From: Cristatella mucedo
Lineage: Eukaryota; Bryozoa; Phylactolaemata; Cristatellidae
Assembly: GCA_009760855.2 (NCBI GenBank)
Contig: WPIO01000008.1
Span: forward strand, 12,414,001 to 12,478,000
Direction of reading: 5' to 3'
DNA: 64,000 nt
This document shows positions 1-11,974 of this stretch, piece after piece (position 1 is the first letter of the stretch; each line of letters begins with the position of its first letter). Under the pieces are notes generated by a model. The model saw only the letters and a program-made list of their open reading frames with translations. It had not been told where the DNA came from and did not search any database. The translations under genes were made by a program, and so were the position numbers.

Positions 1-415
1 GCTAATGAGCACGAAAGCATTGGCTACTTTGCGACCCAATTGGTTAGTCAAGGCACACACAATATATGAACGAGCAGCCGCTAAGCAGTATTGCCACACA
101 AAATGCTGCTAAAATACGAGAGCCACTCAAACAGGGCTCTTAAATTTTTCATCCAAGCATGGATAAAGATGCCTCAATCATTCGCACGACCATCGTCACC
201 TAACAACCTGCAGTGTCGCCATTGCATTCCAATGCTTTTTCCTCTAACATATCGCACCATCATACCGTTAGAGTAACCGTTCAGGAATCACTTTGGAGCT
301 TGTTTCTCATTGACTTATGTCAGCCATCATGTACTACTTGTGCCGACTTACTTTAGTTGACAGATTCTCTGAAGTAGCTCCTTCAAATACACTATGTATC
401 AGTACCACGCGTGCA

Positions 416-523
416 CGCGCGCACACACACACACACGCGAGCGCGCAAGCGCATGAACGCACGCACACATACCATACACAGAGGGAGAGAGAGAGAGGGA
501 GAGAGGGAGAGAGAGAGAGAAAA
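416..523. repeat. (CA/CG)n followed by (GA)n microsatellite
   Basis: Alternating purine-pyrimidine CA/CG at 416-470, then GAGAGA with interruptions from 480. Confidence 0.9.
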
Positions 524-577
524 CACACTGAAACCTGGCCAAAGGAAGCACTGCACAATTGACACTGCTGCCGTGCT

Positions 578-680
578 GGTTTGGCCCTTCGGTTAATGTG
601 CTCATCCCGACCAAAGTCTGACCGTGGTCGTGGGCTCGAGTCTCGTGCATATGTGAAGCACCTGTTGAATAGCACTGGCT
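578..680 (+). mobile_element. S1 SINE, 3' incomplete
   Basis: TTTGGCCCTTCGGTTAATGT (A box), GTCGTGGGCTCGAGTCTCG (B box), then GTGAAGCACCTG; the tail is replaced by unrelated GC-rich DNA. Confidence 0.5.
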
Positions 681-944
681 CCGGCGGCGGCCGTTCTAGT
701 GGAGTCTCTCGGAGACACAGCGGGCGAACGCAAGCGGTAAACGAGACTTTACTTTATTATTCTCAATGCTTACATATATGAGAGCTCGATCAATCACAGC
801 AGGCGGCAAGAAATATAACATGGATTAGTGGCCTGACGCTTCGCTGCATAAATGGCTTAACTATTGGCCACCGGTGAGCCATGCACATTAGTGTCAGGGC
901 GCTTCGCTAATTACAACAGCAGAAGCCGAAGACACTGTCAACAC

Positions 945-1005
945 ACCTGAATAAAGATTAAGTTCTCTTAAGGCGCTATACAAACGAATTGTAACGGCGC
1001 TTCGC
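945..1005 (+). repeat. LINE/SINE tail remnant
   Basis: AATAAAGATTAAGTTCTC followed by AAGGCGCTATACAAACG: the tail shared by S1 SINEs and LINEs. No head recognised. Confidence 0.5.
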
Positions 1006-2553
1006 AGAGAATTTCAGACCTGAGACCTAAAGCAGCATCACTGCTAGCAGCAGCGCTACTGACAGTGCTTACTCTAGTGGGCGTGCCAACTACCCTTCAC
1101 AGCGCTTCCTCTATCACGTGATCAGTCCATCCTGCTAATCCGCTGGTGCGGCTGCTCTTCATTTCAATCTACGCCGACCATCATCAGTATCTCGAACCTG
1201 CTGGGTATCATGTTCTGCGGCGCCAAAGTAAAGACCAGCACAAATCACCTTCATCGGTTTTCATGCTGGTCTACGTTAGTTCTCCGAGAACGATTTGCAT
1301 TGCAAGTCGTGCGTTTCACCAGTGGCGGGGAGCGAATGCGATAAGCCACATCAGAAAGTCAATTTGATCAATTACATGTGGACCTTAACAATGACTCGAA
1401 AGCTTTATCTATAGTCCCTACCTCTTTATCCGAGGGTTGAAAAGCAAAATGCTATCGCGTTTTTGCAGTGCCAACTCACGGGCATCAAGTCAGTTCGCTG
1501 CTTCCTGTCATCTGATGAGACGGCTAAATTTCTTCTAACATGATAAGTGCATAAAAGCCATTCCGGAATGTCTCTGACATAATCTGGAACACTAGCCGGA
1601 GGCTGTTCAAAGCATTACCGTAAATAGGTCTAGCTGTAACAAACAGCAATAAATACTCGCATCTACATCGACAGTGTTTCCAGAGATACTGTGGAAACTC
1701 GCAAGTGGTACGTGGTTTCTTAATCTAAACCTGGGATTACTCACTCTGGGTTCCATGGAAAACACTTCCCCGAGGGTACGCGTATGGATTTTAGGGGACG
1801 TGAAATCAAAATTAGCACTTCACATTCGTTTTTGCTATATTTTATTTTAATTGTTCAACATACACCGGATGTTATGTGGTTTTGGTTACTGAAGATAATC
1901 AGGAAATATGTAAGTCTGTATGGGATGCAACTGCACACGATCAAATCATGCACAAGCATCATCGTCGTCAGTTTTTTACTTCTATAGTAATTTTCCATTA
2001 AAAGATTCTAATGGGTTATTTCCAAAAAATTTTCTAACGAGCTGGACACTGTTGAGCCTCCATAGGCCATCGACGTCTTGGAGATGATGATGACAAGTTA
2101 CCATATTCTTAATCCGAGCAGCTGCTACCTTCACATTGAAATTAACTTTTGATCAGAATTAAAGAACATTTAAGCGTTTAATTTGCAAATGATGATACTA
2201 TTTCGTTCTTTCTTGAATTGGCTGTTAATTTTTGCATGAAAGAGGTGAAAAACATAGCATGATGCTCAGATTCTTTATTTATTTGTAATTTTATCTCGTG
2301 TCAAAAATTACATGAATTATGTTAAGTATGCATTATTTCGCCAGATTTTAAATGAGGTCCGTAACTCGCAAGAAAAAGTTATGACCCCGCTGGTCTCCAA
2401 AACCCAAGGAAGTGTCTTGATGTCTTGACTGTCTTCGTCCTTCATAAGCTGGCGTTCGTAAGAGCCTGAATAAATAGTGGCTATTTTATCCAGATGCATT
2501 TTATTTGGATTGGATCGGGTTTATACGTTGTATCCGCAGATGCGTAGCCATGA
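1006..2553. other. No feature recognised
   Basis: Read on both strands; AT-rich from about 1780, with no coding motif, tRNA-like box or known repeat. Confidence 0.5.
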
Positions 2554-2823
2554 CTACACCAAAGTGGGAAGCAGATCGTGACTTTTCTTGCGAGAGCCGA
2601 TCGTAGAAAGGCCGCCGGACACGCTCCGATCAGGTCCGGTCCAGTGCCCGATGGCCCGTCCCTGCCCATTTGTGTCCGCGCCCTCGGAACCTAGCACCCT
2701 ATGACGGTAGGATGTTTTCGCGAGTCCTGAAGCAGGCAGCCCTTTACTACCTTCTGCAAGTACAACCGTTCTGCCCGTGTCAATCGTGTGTACCTCATAC
2801 GTTTTGGGTCCGCTCGACTTCAC
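2554..2823 (-). pseudogene. Possible retroelement integrase C-terminus
   Basis: Minus-strand reading of 89 codons. SSGPKTYEVHTIDTGRTV faintly recalls the GP-x-x-Y-x-V chromodomain-proximal module of Gypsy integrases. A stop precedes it. It could be chance. Confidence 0.22.
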
Positions 2824-2982
2824 TACTTACCAGAAACAGCCCAACACATAATTCCCAGAAACAGTCCAGCCCCTATTTCTAATAAACACAAGAAAATATC
2901 AAGGGCGGGTTAAAGCACTGGCGGATTAATGAACCGGTGCTGAGTGGCGGCCTATACCCACAATACATTTATATCGCTTTCT

Positions 2983-3186
<204 letters not shown>

Positions 3187-3299
3187 CGCTTTCTCGCTCG
3201 TTCCCACCCATCCCTCCCTCTCCCTTCCCTCTCTCACACACCCCCTCCCTCCATCCTCTCTAGGTCGCTCTAAATACGTCACACACTTCCTCTCGCTTT

Positions 3300-4510
3300 C
3301 GTGCCGGTCCTCCTGTTAATTTTCGCGCAGCACTCGCGGTTCGCGGCCAGCCTTTGCCATTGTTCGCCGCGAGCAGAGCCAAGTGGAAAGAACTAGCCGC
3401 TCGAATGCTCGCCGCAGCTGCGAACAATGGCTCGGAGCCAGCACCAAAAACTCAGCATTGTGGCAGCCGTGAAGCTGTTCACGCCCGTGCAAGCGTACAC
3501 TCAACCGAGTTTGAGATACGGCTCGCCAGAAACTCTTGTTTGGCGTTGTTTAGGTAGCCCTTTGATTAGCCAAGGACGGACCACTTAGTACGACTCTATC
3601 AAAGGCCGCCACCGTTCAGCCCGTGCGCCTGCTTCAGCGGTAGGGGCACAGCGAGTCCATACAGGATGGAAATGCTGGAGCTAATCGGAAGACTGGCATT
3701 GAAGAATGGTAGCAGGTCGTGGGTTCGCGTCCGTTCGCGTATGTACGGTTCGAGCTAATCGGTAACTGGCATTCCCCCCCCCTTCGATTGCCATATTAAG
3801 TGTGCGATTGACGTCGGTCAGTTTTGAAGCTTGTGACGGCGTACCGACGCACGAGCGGTTGCTGGCGCTGTCCGTCGGACCGAGTCCAGAGGCACGAGCG
3901 ACCCTGGGCCGCGGGAATGCACGAATCGAAAATTCGTTTTGTTTTGCGACGCTCGTACGCGGAAGCGCTCGTCGTGCGAACCTGGCGCATCGTGCGGGTG
4001 ACGACTCATGCGCTGTCTGTGCGACAGACGCGGGAATACCCCACTAGTCCCAAGTTGCTCCAGCCAAAACTACACGGCTAATGACGGTTAAGTAGCCTCT
4101 TCCCAGCACGACGACACTGCGAGGCATTGCTTGACACAATAGGCTAATGGACACACAATCGCTGAAGACAAGACCGCGCTCGAGCAGCGAAGCCCGGAGA
4201 ATCATCGGTGCAACGACGCCGGAAAGAGATCGCAGACCGATTTCGTTCTCTGGCAGCTGCTCGGGTCGACCGGAAATCCGCAGCTCGAGTTCCATTGTGG
4301 GACGCTGCGGAGGCGGCTGCAGCAGCAGTTCGCTCGTCTGCTCCGACGTGTCAGCCTCTGACAGCGCTCGCTTCGCGGCAGTGGCGAGGTGCAGCCAGTG
4401 CAGCCAGACGCAGATGGCGCAACGACGACGGCCGCCAGCGAGCTTCCGCTCGTTTCTCGCGCGAAGCGTCGGCCCTCCGACCGCTTCGACGCAGGCGGCT
4501 GAGAGCGACG

Positions 4511-4548
<38 letters not shown>

Positions 4549-5100
4549 GTCATGAGCTGACGTGTGCCAGCGAGACCGTCAAGTCTACGGCGACCAACCC
4601 GAGCTGCCAATTATTTGAATGCACTCTAACCCGATCCAATGAGGTTATTGTAGTTTGTTCGAACAGCAAAAGCTCTGTGGGTTCTTTGAAAGGCCCGAAT
4701 AGAGGTGAAGTTTTCTTTGGGTGCTATACAAATTATTTCGTTATAGTTTGGTATAGCTACCCTCAAAATCGGCCTTATGGCCAGCATTGCTCAGTCGAGC
4801 CAGCCAGAAAGCTTCGCTGCGGCTGAGTGACTGCACACTTCGAGTTGCAGCTGGATTTTGGAGCAGGACCCTCGGCCGGATCACTCTGCCTCGAATGTCG
4901 CATGCCGCACTTCCCAGCAGAGTCGGAGGAACGGGAGCGAATAAGCGGGAGCAGGAGGAGTGGGAAGAGCTGGGAGCAAGGCGGCAAGAAGTGAGTTCGG
5001 GCTTGCCTGGGCGCGGGCGCTCCTCCCAGCCAGCCCAGCGTGCCGATGGCGTAGCGGCCGCCGGCGGGCGGCCGACGGGATCTGCCTAGTAAAAGCACGG
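3300..5100. promoter_or_regulatory. CpG-rich block, possible promoter or first exon
   Basis: Visibly richer in CG dinucleotides than the surroundings, with a (CGC)n run at 4511-4548. Both strands have Arg/Ala/Ser-rich open stretches of 80-190 codons, which is expected from GC-rich DNA and shows no domain. A B-box-like GGGTTCGCGTCC at 3722-3733 hints at a SINE remnant. No gene is assigned. Confidence 0.3.
4511..4548. repeat. (CGC)n trinucleotide repeat
   Basis: About 12 uninterrupted CGC units. Confidence 0.97.
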
Positions 5101-5499
5101 CCTACATGATCGAGTCGTCTCTCTCAGCCTGTTAGCCATTGGAATGCTTGGAATCCCATTCGAATTATCAAGTGCAATATCAATCCCGAGGGCTTCCCGC
5201 CTCGTAATCCATTAAAATGCGCATGACTTGTTGCCACGCTTTGTAGTAGTGAAATGGCCAGCCGCCGCAAGTACAGCATATATATACACAGCGACCCCTT
5301 CCATTGAATCGTCCGCCAAATAAAGCTGATGTTATGCACTAGGGCACCCCGGGCACCTTCTTGACACAGTTGCCAAGCAGGATTTGCACCATTCTTCTTG
5401 CTAACTCACATAAACCCGATAGAACTGCTGCCCCAGTGAAAAATCTGTGTCTCGTCAACCCCAAGGTGTCCACCCGCGGCCCTATCGTCGTGCAGTTCT
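5101..5499. other. No feature recognised
   Basis: Between the CpG-rich block and the Gypsy-type debris; nothing seen. Confidence 0.5.
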
Positions 5500-5970
5500 A
5501 TTAGTCTTCCATGGGCTTTATTTCCTAGTCATCCTAATCAACCAAGGGATCAGACCATTTGCAGATACCCGATTTCGCTGTAGCAGTTCCAGATGGAGTC
5601 TAAGCATGCCCCATTGTGACCAGTAATACTTTGTGACTTTGCTACGGATAGAGACGCTGGCCGATCCCACGCTACCTGCTCTCCTGTGGTATCCTCTGCA
5701 TCCATCTCTTCTCCTACTTATGCGCTGCGTCTGAGAAAGACTCTGCATCATCTTCCACCGATAACTCCGATAACCCAGCCTTGACCCTTGATCCTTTCGA
5801 TACGATGACACAATGTCTCCAGACAAGACAGGGTCAGCCAGGCTGTCGGTATTTCCAGGTGCCATTCAAGCTCTCTATGTTTTATCTCATAAATATACTG
5901 GTCTAGTTTGGTATCCGTCTAGAAAATTATCCTTCGGGGTATTTTAGTGTAGGGAGCTATTTCAGGGCTG
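5500..5970 (-). pseudogene. Gypsy-type pol remnant: RNase H end to integrase start
   Basis: On the minus strand, KYYWSQWGMLRLHLELLQRN followed by GLIPWLI resembles the linker before the integrase zinc finger of Ty3/gypsy elements. Upstream, YIYEIKHREL and NTDSLAD echo the Y-x-Y-x-I-x-HR and NADALSR end of the RNase H domain, in a shifted frame. Non-functional. Confidence 0.5.
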
Positions 5971-6859
5971 TATGGTCAGCACGGATCGTGACAAAAACCT
6001 CTATTACCCAGAATTCTTATAATGGCTGAGAATTCCTTACTCGTCACAGAGTCATTCCGCTCTGGACCACTAAATATACTTTATTGCTGGGTCTTAACCC
6101 AGTTCTTCACGACCCAGGTTTTAGGTTCGAGTCCTACAGTGGGCTATCCGTTAATGCCTGTAGGTAGCCATTAAGGCTCGTCTGCCGATATATAAATGAG
6201 GTTGTAAATCAGCTAACTGTTTTTCTCAAATAAGCTACTACTCGCACGCATCCATCCTTTACAGCACTGGGACAGCATACCACAAATCCAACACAAGCCA
6301 GCGTCTCAGTTCATTACGCATTGTACAGGTCCTTGTTACTGAGCTTAATCCTTTCTTGGTCTGGATTCTTAGCCCAGGACATTACCGTAGCCCGGATCGT
6401 GATTTCCCAAATGATGCGATGGGAAATTTTTTAATTCGTTGCCGATAAGAAATTGTTCCTACATTAAAAAATAGCATAACTCTCCCTGAGGAGATTTTAC
6501 TCTTTAAGCTTGACCCTTGACCCTTATCCCACTCTTGCCGTTTAATGGCCTCAGGTAATGGTACAGTCAAGGCCCAGTTCATTGCTCAAAGAATTCATAT
6601 GAATTCCCTTGCCTTCCGGCGCTTGTTTGGAAACCTTTGACAACTGATCCGTTCAATGGCTTTAATACGCCTAACTACTTAAGAAGTTCTTACTATCCTA
6701 TTGGGTTCGGTTCGTAATCCGGAAACGGGTTCGTAACTGGATCATTGTTTCACCAAACCGGTTGATCATAACCGTATTGTTCGTTACTTGGTGCGTGCAC
6801 AGCCCCTGACTCCATCGCATATCTAGAAAATTGAGAGCAGACACAGTTGCAAACGCTTG
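5971..6859 (-). mobile_element. Probable internal part of the decayed Gypsy-type element, with a SINE insertion
   Basis: It lies between the two recognisable pol remnants. An S2 SINE occupies 6088-6235. Stops and frameshifts prevent confident reading of the rest. Confidence 0.3.
6088..6235 (+). mobile_element. S2 SINE
   Basis: TTCACGACCCAGGTTTTAGG and TTCGAGTCCTACAGTGGGC (B box), ending GAGGTTGTAAATCAGCTAAC. Inside the Gypsy-type debris. Confidence 0.65.
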
Positions 6860-6925
6860 CTTCAGGGGTCTGAGAAAAGCATCGGGTTCAGCCGACCATT
6901 CAAACTGTACATCATTATCCGTTAA
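6860..6925 (-). pseudogene. Gypsy-type pol remnant: RT/RNase H junction
   Basis: Minus strand: LTDNDVQFEWSAEPDAFLRP followed by LKQAF matches the FEW-x-x-E-x-x-x-AF-x-x-LK-x-x-L motif between reverse transcriptase and RNase H. Its 5' side is cut by the group A LINE starting at about 6930. Probably the same element as 5500-5970. Confidence 0.5.
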
Positions 6926-6929
6926 TTGA

Positions 6930-7800
6930 TAAAATAATAATAAAGAAAATAATAATAATAATAACACATTTGTTAGAACACCTTCAGAGAACTCAATCTC
7001 TTTCTAGGCGCTTTACATTTGCTGCAAAAGCAGTATGATCGAATGGTTAGTAGAAAAATGCTCAATGACAACAAGCATAATATGGTTAGAGGTGATATAC
7101 ACAGGGTCAGCATGCAAATATGGTTAGTGCCAGCATGCACTGTGTCAGCACGCATGAGCACACAAAGGACGAATCACATGAACCCACTAAATGCTGTGAT
7201 AAATATCTTCGTTTTGGCTTCTTTTTAAATGTGGTCAAATCGGAAGATGTCATGACGCAAGGGGGAGTGAGTTTCAGGCTTTGAGAGCATATGAATTAAA
7301 GGTGTCTTCAAAGGGTTTGAGGTTTGTACGAGGTATAGGTAAACGGTTACATTCCGAAAAGCGGGTGCTACGATGCTTAGCCTGGTGAGGCAGTAGATCT
7401 GATAGGTAAGCTGGAGCCAACGAATTAAGGGACCTAAAAGTGAGCGACAGAACCTTGAAGTCGATGCGTTGCTTGACTGGTAGCCACTGCAGGTCGATGA
7501 GAAGTGGTGTGTGGCATCTGCAACGCTCACGACAGACAAGCCTAGCTGCAAAGTGTTGCACTAGTTGTAAGCGCTAATTGCACATGCCGGTAGACAAGCA
7601 AGCAGTGAGTTACAGAAGTCAAGACGGGATGTCACAAATGCATGGACCAATTTAGATGTGTATCCGTGTCTAAACAAGCCCGAATTTTAGCAATTTTATG
7701 TAGCTGAAAGTAGGCAGACTTAACTGTGGAGCTGATGAGGTCATCTAATGAAAGGCCGCTTTAGAACATGACTACTAAGGGCAAACGAGGATACCGGCTG
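6930..7800 (-). mobile_element. Group A LINE (L2/CR1-type), 5' truncated
   Basis: Minus strand. The 3' end is at the left: (AAT)n and then the GCGCC...GCGCTTT tail complement at 6970-7020. Coding end at 7225-7600: DLQWLPVKQRIDFKVLSLTF, then the C-terminal YLSDLLPHQAKHRSTRFSE. Inserted in Gypsy remnants. Confidence 0.85.
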
Positions 7801-8384
7801 CTGGCGCTACGAAGGAGGGAATGGGTTAGACTATCCCTAAGCTTGCCGACGTCATACGCTTGGACGTCGGCGAACTTGCCAACCATCGAGGCAAGCTAGC
7901 GTTGCTTAGGAAACAAACTGTGAGGTGATTTGCACGCGTATGTGCACAGAAGTGACGACGACAGGCCCTGCTTACCTTGGACGATAAGAATCGACCCATG
8001 CATGGACCGGAGAGAGACATCCGGTTCCTCTCATCCCAGGAATGGAGACCAGTTAAACTGTCTTGGTTTCAGTGTATGTTTCAAGCCCCGGTCAGAGCCC
8101 AGGAGCCTCAGATCTTGCAAGACTACTAGATTACATTTAAGACTAGATTTGTTGACGAACCCTCGCCCAAAAAGCGACATCCTCTCGCCTGTGCGTTCGG
8201 TAGGGCGCTCTGGTTGTTTGGACGGTAGAGGCAAGAATCGTCGTTGAGAGTTCGTATGCTCCCACTCATTCTAAACTCTGCACTCGGATGTATTATTTTG
8301 CGCTCGTGAAAAACCTTATTTCGATCGCCTCAAACGTAGACCGCAGAGCTGAGTGAGTCACCACTAGCCATTCGATTGTGCTTC
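7801..8384. other. No feature recognised
   Basis: Contains a short inverted repeat GCCGACGTCATACGCTTGGA/CGTCGGC at 7845-7871 and nothing else I can name. Confidence 0.45.
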
Positions 8385-8465
8385 CTTTGCAGCAAATGTA
8401 AAGTGCCTAGAAAGAGATTGACTTCTCTAAGGGCGCTATATCAAATGCATTATCATTATTACTTT
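8385..8465 (+). mobile_element. Group A LINE tail
   Basis: Last 80 bp of the group: CAGCAAATGTAAAGTGCCTA, then GGGCGCTATATCAAATG and ATT-rich DNA. Confidence 0.75.
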
Positions 8466-8646
8466 TACTCTTTTATGTGACCGATAGAAGCTGGTGCTGC
8501 ACCAGACGATGCAAAGGGGCGAAGCCATAGCTCGAGATATGATTTTAGCTCAAATGGGGGTGCATAAGTCAAAAGCAGTTTGTATAACCCCTTTGGTTGT
8601 CGTGAGAAGAGGCGACACGGTGCAACGCCCCAGGTTTTGAAGCAAG

Positions 8647-8815
8647 TGGTGAGCCGTTATGGCTCACTAGGTAAGGCGATTGCTTTTCACGACCTCGGCC
8701 CCGAAGTCGTGGGTTCGAATACTGTGGTGAGCGAACCTTTATCGCCATTGCAAGCGGTGGTGATAGCCGTCAAGGCTCTTCTGTCGCTATACAAAAAAGG
8801 GGCTGTTAAATCAGC

Positions 8816-8819
<4 letters not shown>
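8647..8819 (+). mobile_element. S2 SINE (tRNA-derived)
   Basis: GGCTCACTAGGTAAGGCGAT (A box), GTCGTGGGTTCGAATACTG (B box), body with GGTGATAGCCGTCAAGGCTC, 3' end GGGGCTGTTAAATCAGCTAC followed by (TA)n. Confidence 0.8.
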
Positions 8820-8891
<72 letters not shown>

Positions 8892-8914
8892 GCTTATTTA
8901 ACAGCCCCTATATA

Positions 8915-8946
<32 letters not shown>
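8817..8946. repeat. (TA)n tracts around an inverted SINE end
   Basis: Two pure (TA)n tracts, 8818-8888 and 8909-8946, separated by the 22-bp inverted S2 end. Confidence 0.97.
8887..8909 (-). repeat. S2 SINE 3' end, inverted copy
   Basis: TAGTAGCTTATTTAACAGCC is the reverse complement of the end of the neighbouring S2 copy, with one mismatch. Only the last 22 bp are present. Confidence 0.75.
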
Positions 8947-10203
8947 ACGCCGAAGGCTTGGCGGGGTAGGCTTGACCTGCCGCTTACCTAGCGGCGTAGC
9001 CTTGCGCCTACTGCCGTTCGGTGCGCGCCTACGCGCAATAAGCTGGCCGTCACGAAACGAGCGTTTCTGGCGCTGACCTGCTTATCGTTACTAAAGGGGG
9101 TCGTGAGTCCGCGGCGTGAATTGGAAAGCGAGACACACAAATTGGGAATTCTACTGAACTTTATTCGCAAGCGCACAAAGTCGCTGCGCGTCTAGTTCAG
9201 CTTTATCTCCACACTCCTCGCACGTTCTTAACAGCACCAACACTCTTGCGGAGGAAATACTTCTCCACACTGGGGCTGCTTACGTGTATATTGGGAAACG
9301 ACCCAAATAGGCGGAGCCCGAACCAGAGCCTAAACCCTAACCGGAGAACTAGAACTCGGTTTCCACCAGTGCGGCAGGAATACTCCACACATGCCACCTC
9401 AAGCACTCCTGCGGAGGAAACACGTCTCCACACTTACGCTACTTACATCTATACTGGGAAACGACCCAAATAGACGGAGCTCAAATTGGAGCCTAAACCG
9501 TAATCGGAGAACTAGGGCTCCACACACGCCAACTACGCCTAGCTCGCACCGGCAAATCCCTATGCCGAGACCACGTGCTAGCGCGCGCACACAAAACACA
9601 AAAGAATCACAAAATTCCAGCTCGGGCGCGATACGACCGTATTCGGTGGAGTCCACCGAATCCTCCTAGCGCTGTCTTGTCCTGTTCCGTCCATCGTTGG
9701 CGGACAGCCCGCCCTCCTCCCTCGCTTTCAGAGAAACGAGTCCGACGGCGTCGAAGAGCGGAGCCGGACCAAAGACACAAGACCAAAAGACACCAAAGAC
9801 CCAGAGTGAGCGTCGCTCGACTCTTAAATACCAAGCTGAGACAATGGGGCAAGCGTTTAGTGGTATTGGGCCCGACACCCCGGCCCATTTCGGCAAGGAA
9901 TCAATACCGTCAGTAGGCCACTGGAAGGGCACCTCTGTCCAGCTTGAATGGCGAATGGGTTCCAGACGATTCTTTCTTGGAACGAGTGAAGGCGGAGGTT
10001 GACAGGCCAGCCAACATCTATCAGCAGCTTCCGCGGGTATCGGACCAATTCTAAAGGCCGAATCGCCACTGCTCGTCTCAGAGCTTCCTGGCTTGCTCTT
10101 AAGCGCTTAGTCTCTGGCTCACTGCTTCAGGACAAAGGAGCTCTTGCCCGCCGCCGAACAGCTCTTGTTCTCGCTAAAATTCAGCCAAGGCCAGCAGGGC
10201 GCT

Positions 10204-10206
<3 letters not shown>
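8943..10206 (-). repeat. Candidate solo LTR, CpG-rich, flanked by (TA)n
   Basis: A 1.26-kb CpG-rich block between two (TA)n tracts. On the minus strand it begins TGTAGCGCC and ends GGCGTTATA, an imperfect version of the TG...CA inverted ends of an LTR. A TATA-like TATTTAA lies at 9830-9824 and AATAAA at 9165-9160, in LTR-like order. It contains a tandem duplication (9241-9530). No pol gene adjoins it. Confidence 0.45.
9241..9530. repeat. Tandem duplication, period about 163 bp
   Basis: Unit 1 starts CACTCTTGCGGAGGAAA at 9241; unit 2 starts CACTCCTGCGGAGGAAA at 9404. They share TGGGAAACGACCCAAATAG and CGGAGAACTAG. The second unit is partial. Confidence 0.85.

Positions 10207-10236
<30 letters not shown>
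10207..10236. repeat. (CA)n/(TA)n microsatellite
   Basis: CACACACATATATATA immediately right of the candidate solo LTR. Confidence 0.95.
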
Positions 10237-10349
10237 AGCAGGCCTTGTTCGCGATTTTGTTAAATGTGGCTTCATAAACTAAAAAAAATATTTGCACAAA
10301 CAATTTGACAAATCAGATTGCACAATAATATTACTTAACTAAGAAATGT

Positions 10350-10470
10350 AGTTTATTTCTATAACGCCCTAAGAGAACTTAATCTCTATCAAGGCGCTTT
10401 ACATATGCCGCTGGGCTCGACCCACGACCTTGGACATCAGGTGCATTCACCTTGACCTCGATCGTTAAAA
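10350..10470 (-). mobile_element. S1 SINE
   Basis: Minus strand: tail complement TTCTATAACGCCCTAAGAGA at the left, GCTGGGCTCGACCCACGACC (B box) and a decayed A box at the right. Confidence 0.65.
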
Positions 10471-11974
10471 GCGAGCACCTCAACCCTTGCCCTGAGCTCC
10501 AGAGCAGCGACCAAAGTGGGCTTCACTACTTTGACCCGAGAGACTTACACAGCGGATTGCTAAATCAAGTGTCAGCCTCGTACCAATCGCATCTAATCTT
10601 GATCTCTCATTCCAAACTAGCATAAGCAAGATTAAGCATGTGCAGGTATGAGTAAAGGGGCTTAGCAGAGAATTAAGCCACAGAGGGGACCTGACTTCGG
10701 TAAAAACAACTCGGCAAAAGCAGCATATCCGGTGGTCTGGCCGCCCTATACTCTCTCAGGACACCCAAGGGAAGCCATGATCAGTTGACGTCCCTTCAAT
10801 CTAAGCGTATGCATTTACACAATCTCCAACGTTACGTAAGCCGCACTAGTTCGGGCAATCTTGAAGTCTGTTGTTTTTGTTAAACAATCTTCAAAGAAGA
10901 AAAAATGAACAAGTATTCAAAACTAAATTCAAGTTCGTTTGATGATAAAAACTATTACATACTATTTTGAAGGCACAATTTTGAGTTCAATAGCAACTAG
11001 GAGCTGCACATTTTAGCTGCATATGCAAATTACTGAACTTCTCTTCTAATATTTTTGAGTAACACATTATAGCTCTTATCATCGTAGTAGTAGTATTATA
11101 CATGTCATGAAGATCACAGCCGACGCTTGACATCAGCAGCTAGCGTTTGTGGACCTCGCAAACTAGGGTTTTCACGGAATCACTCACTCACGGACTCACT
11201 CACTGACGTCAATTAAAATTATATAGGCTTGATTACAATGGTATAGCTTCGTTAAGTGTCACTTCAAAAATATCAAGCGAGGCAAATTTCAAATTGTCGT
11301 GTGATCGTGTGATTCATACAGCAGATGACCAATACCAACAGTTTATTGCACGACGCAGGAAGCCGAAGGGCGCACGGCTCCCTTCGGCCCCTTCTTCCAC
11401 TCGACTCCCCTCTCCCAGGTTGGCGTTCTCGCCTCACCGACTCCCAGCCACAACTCATCCTGCGAGTTGGCGGGAGGACAAAGCTGGCCTGTGGATAAAC
11501 CACAGCCTGCAAACCACAGCTGGGCACCGGCCTGTCCCTAGGCCACAACCATCAGCTGTTGGACTCAGGGGTGGTTTAGGGCACTACCTGTTGGTGCGGG
11601 TATTGGTACGGGCCTGCACTGGCAGTGTGCCAGCGAGCCCAGTCTACGATCGAATCATGCATACACAGAAACACAAACCACACAAATCTCCCTAAATAGC
11701 CTAAAATTGCTTAATGTATGAAACTTTGTTTTAAGCACTTAATATGAATTAATAGTCTTAAACTCTTTAATTACTTTTCAGGAAAACTCGTTTATCATTA
11801 AATATCTTGAATGTCATACATTTTGCATCAATTTTTCCGCGATTGTATGCGTGCATACCCCGGTTAATAAATAAGCACGTTAATATGGAAAATACAGAAA
11901 AAAAACGAAATTTGAGCTTGGCCACGGACATGGAACTGGTTACCGCTTACAAAATACGGAGATTAATATTTAAT
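10471..11974. other. No feature recognised
   Basis: 11340-11620 is more GC-rich and open on both strands but has no recognisable domain. Confidence 0.45.

Noticed and set aside
4044-4610. 188-codon Arg-rich minus-strand frame in the CpG-rich block
   Set aside because: The Arg run is the (CGC)n repeat, and long open frames on both strands are expected from GC-rich DNA. No domain recognised.
9325-9345. Telomere-like TAAACCCTAACC
   Set aside because: A single pair of units within the 163-bp tandem duplication, not an array.
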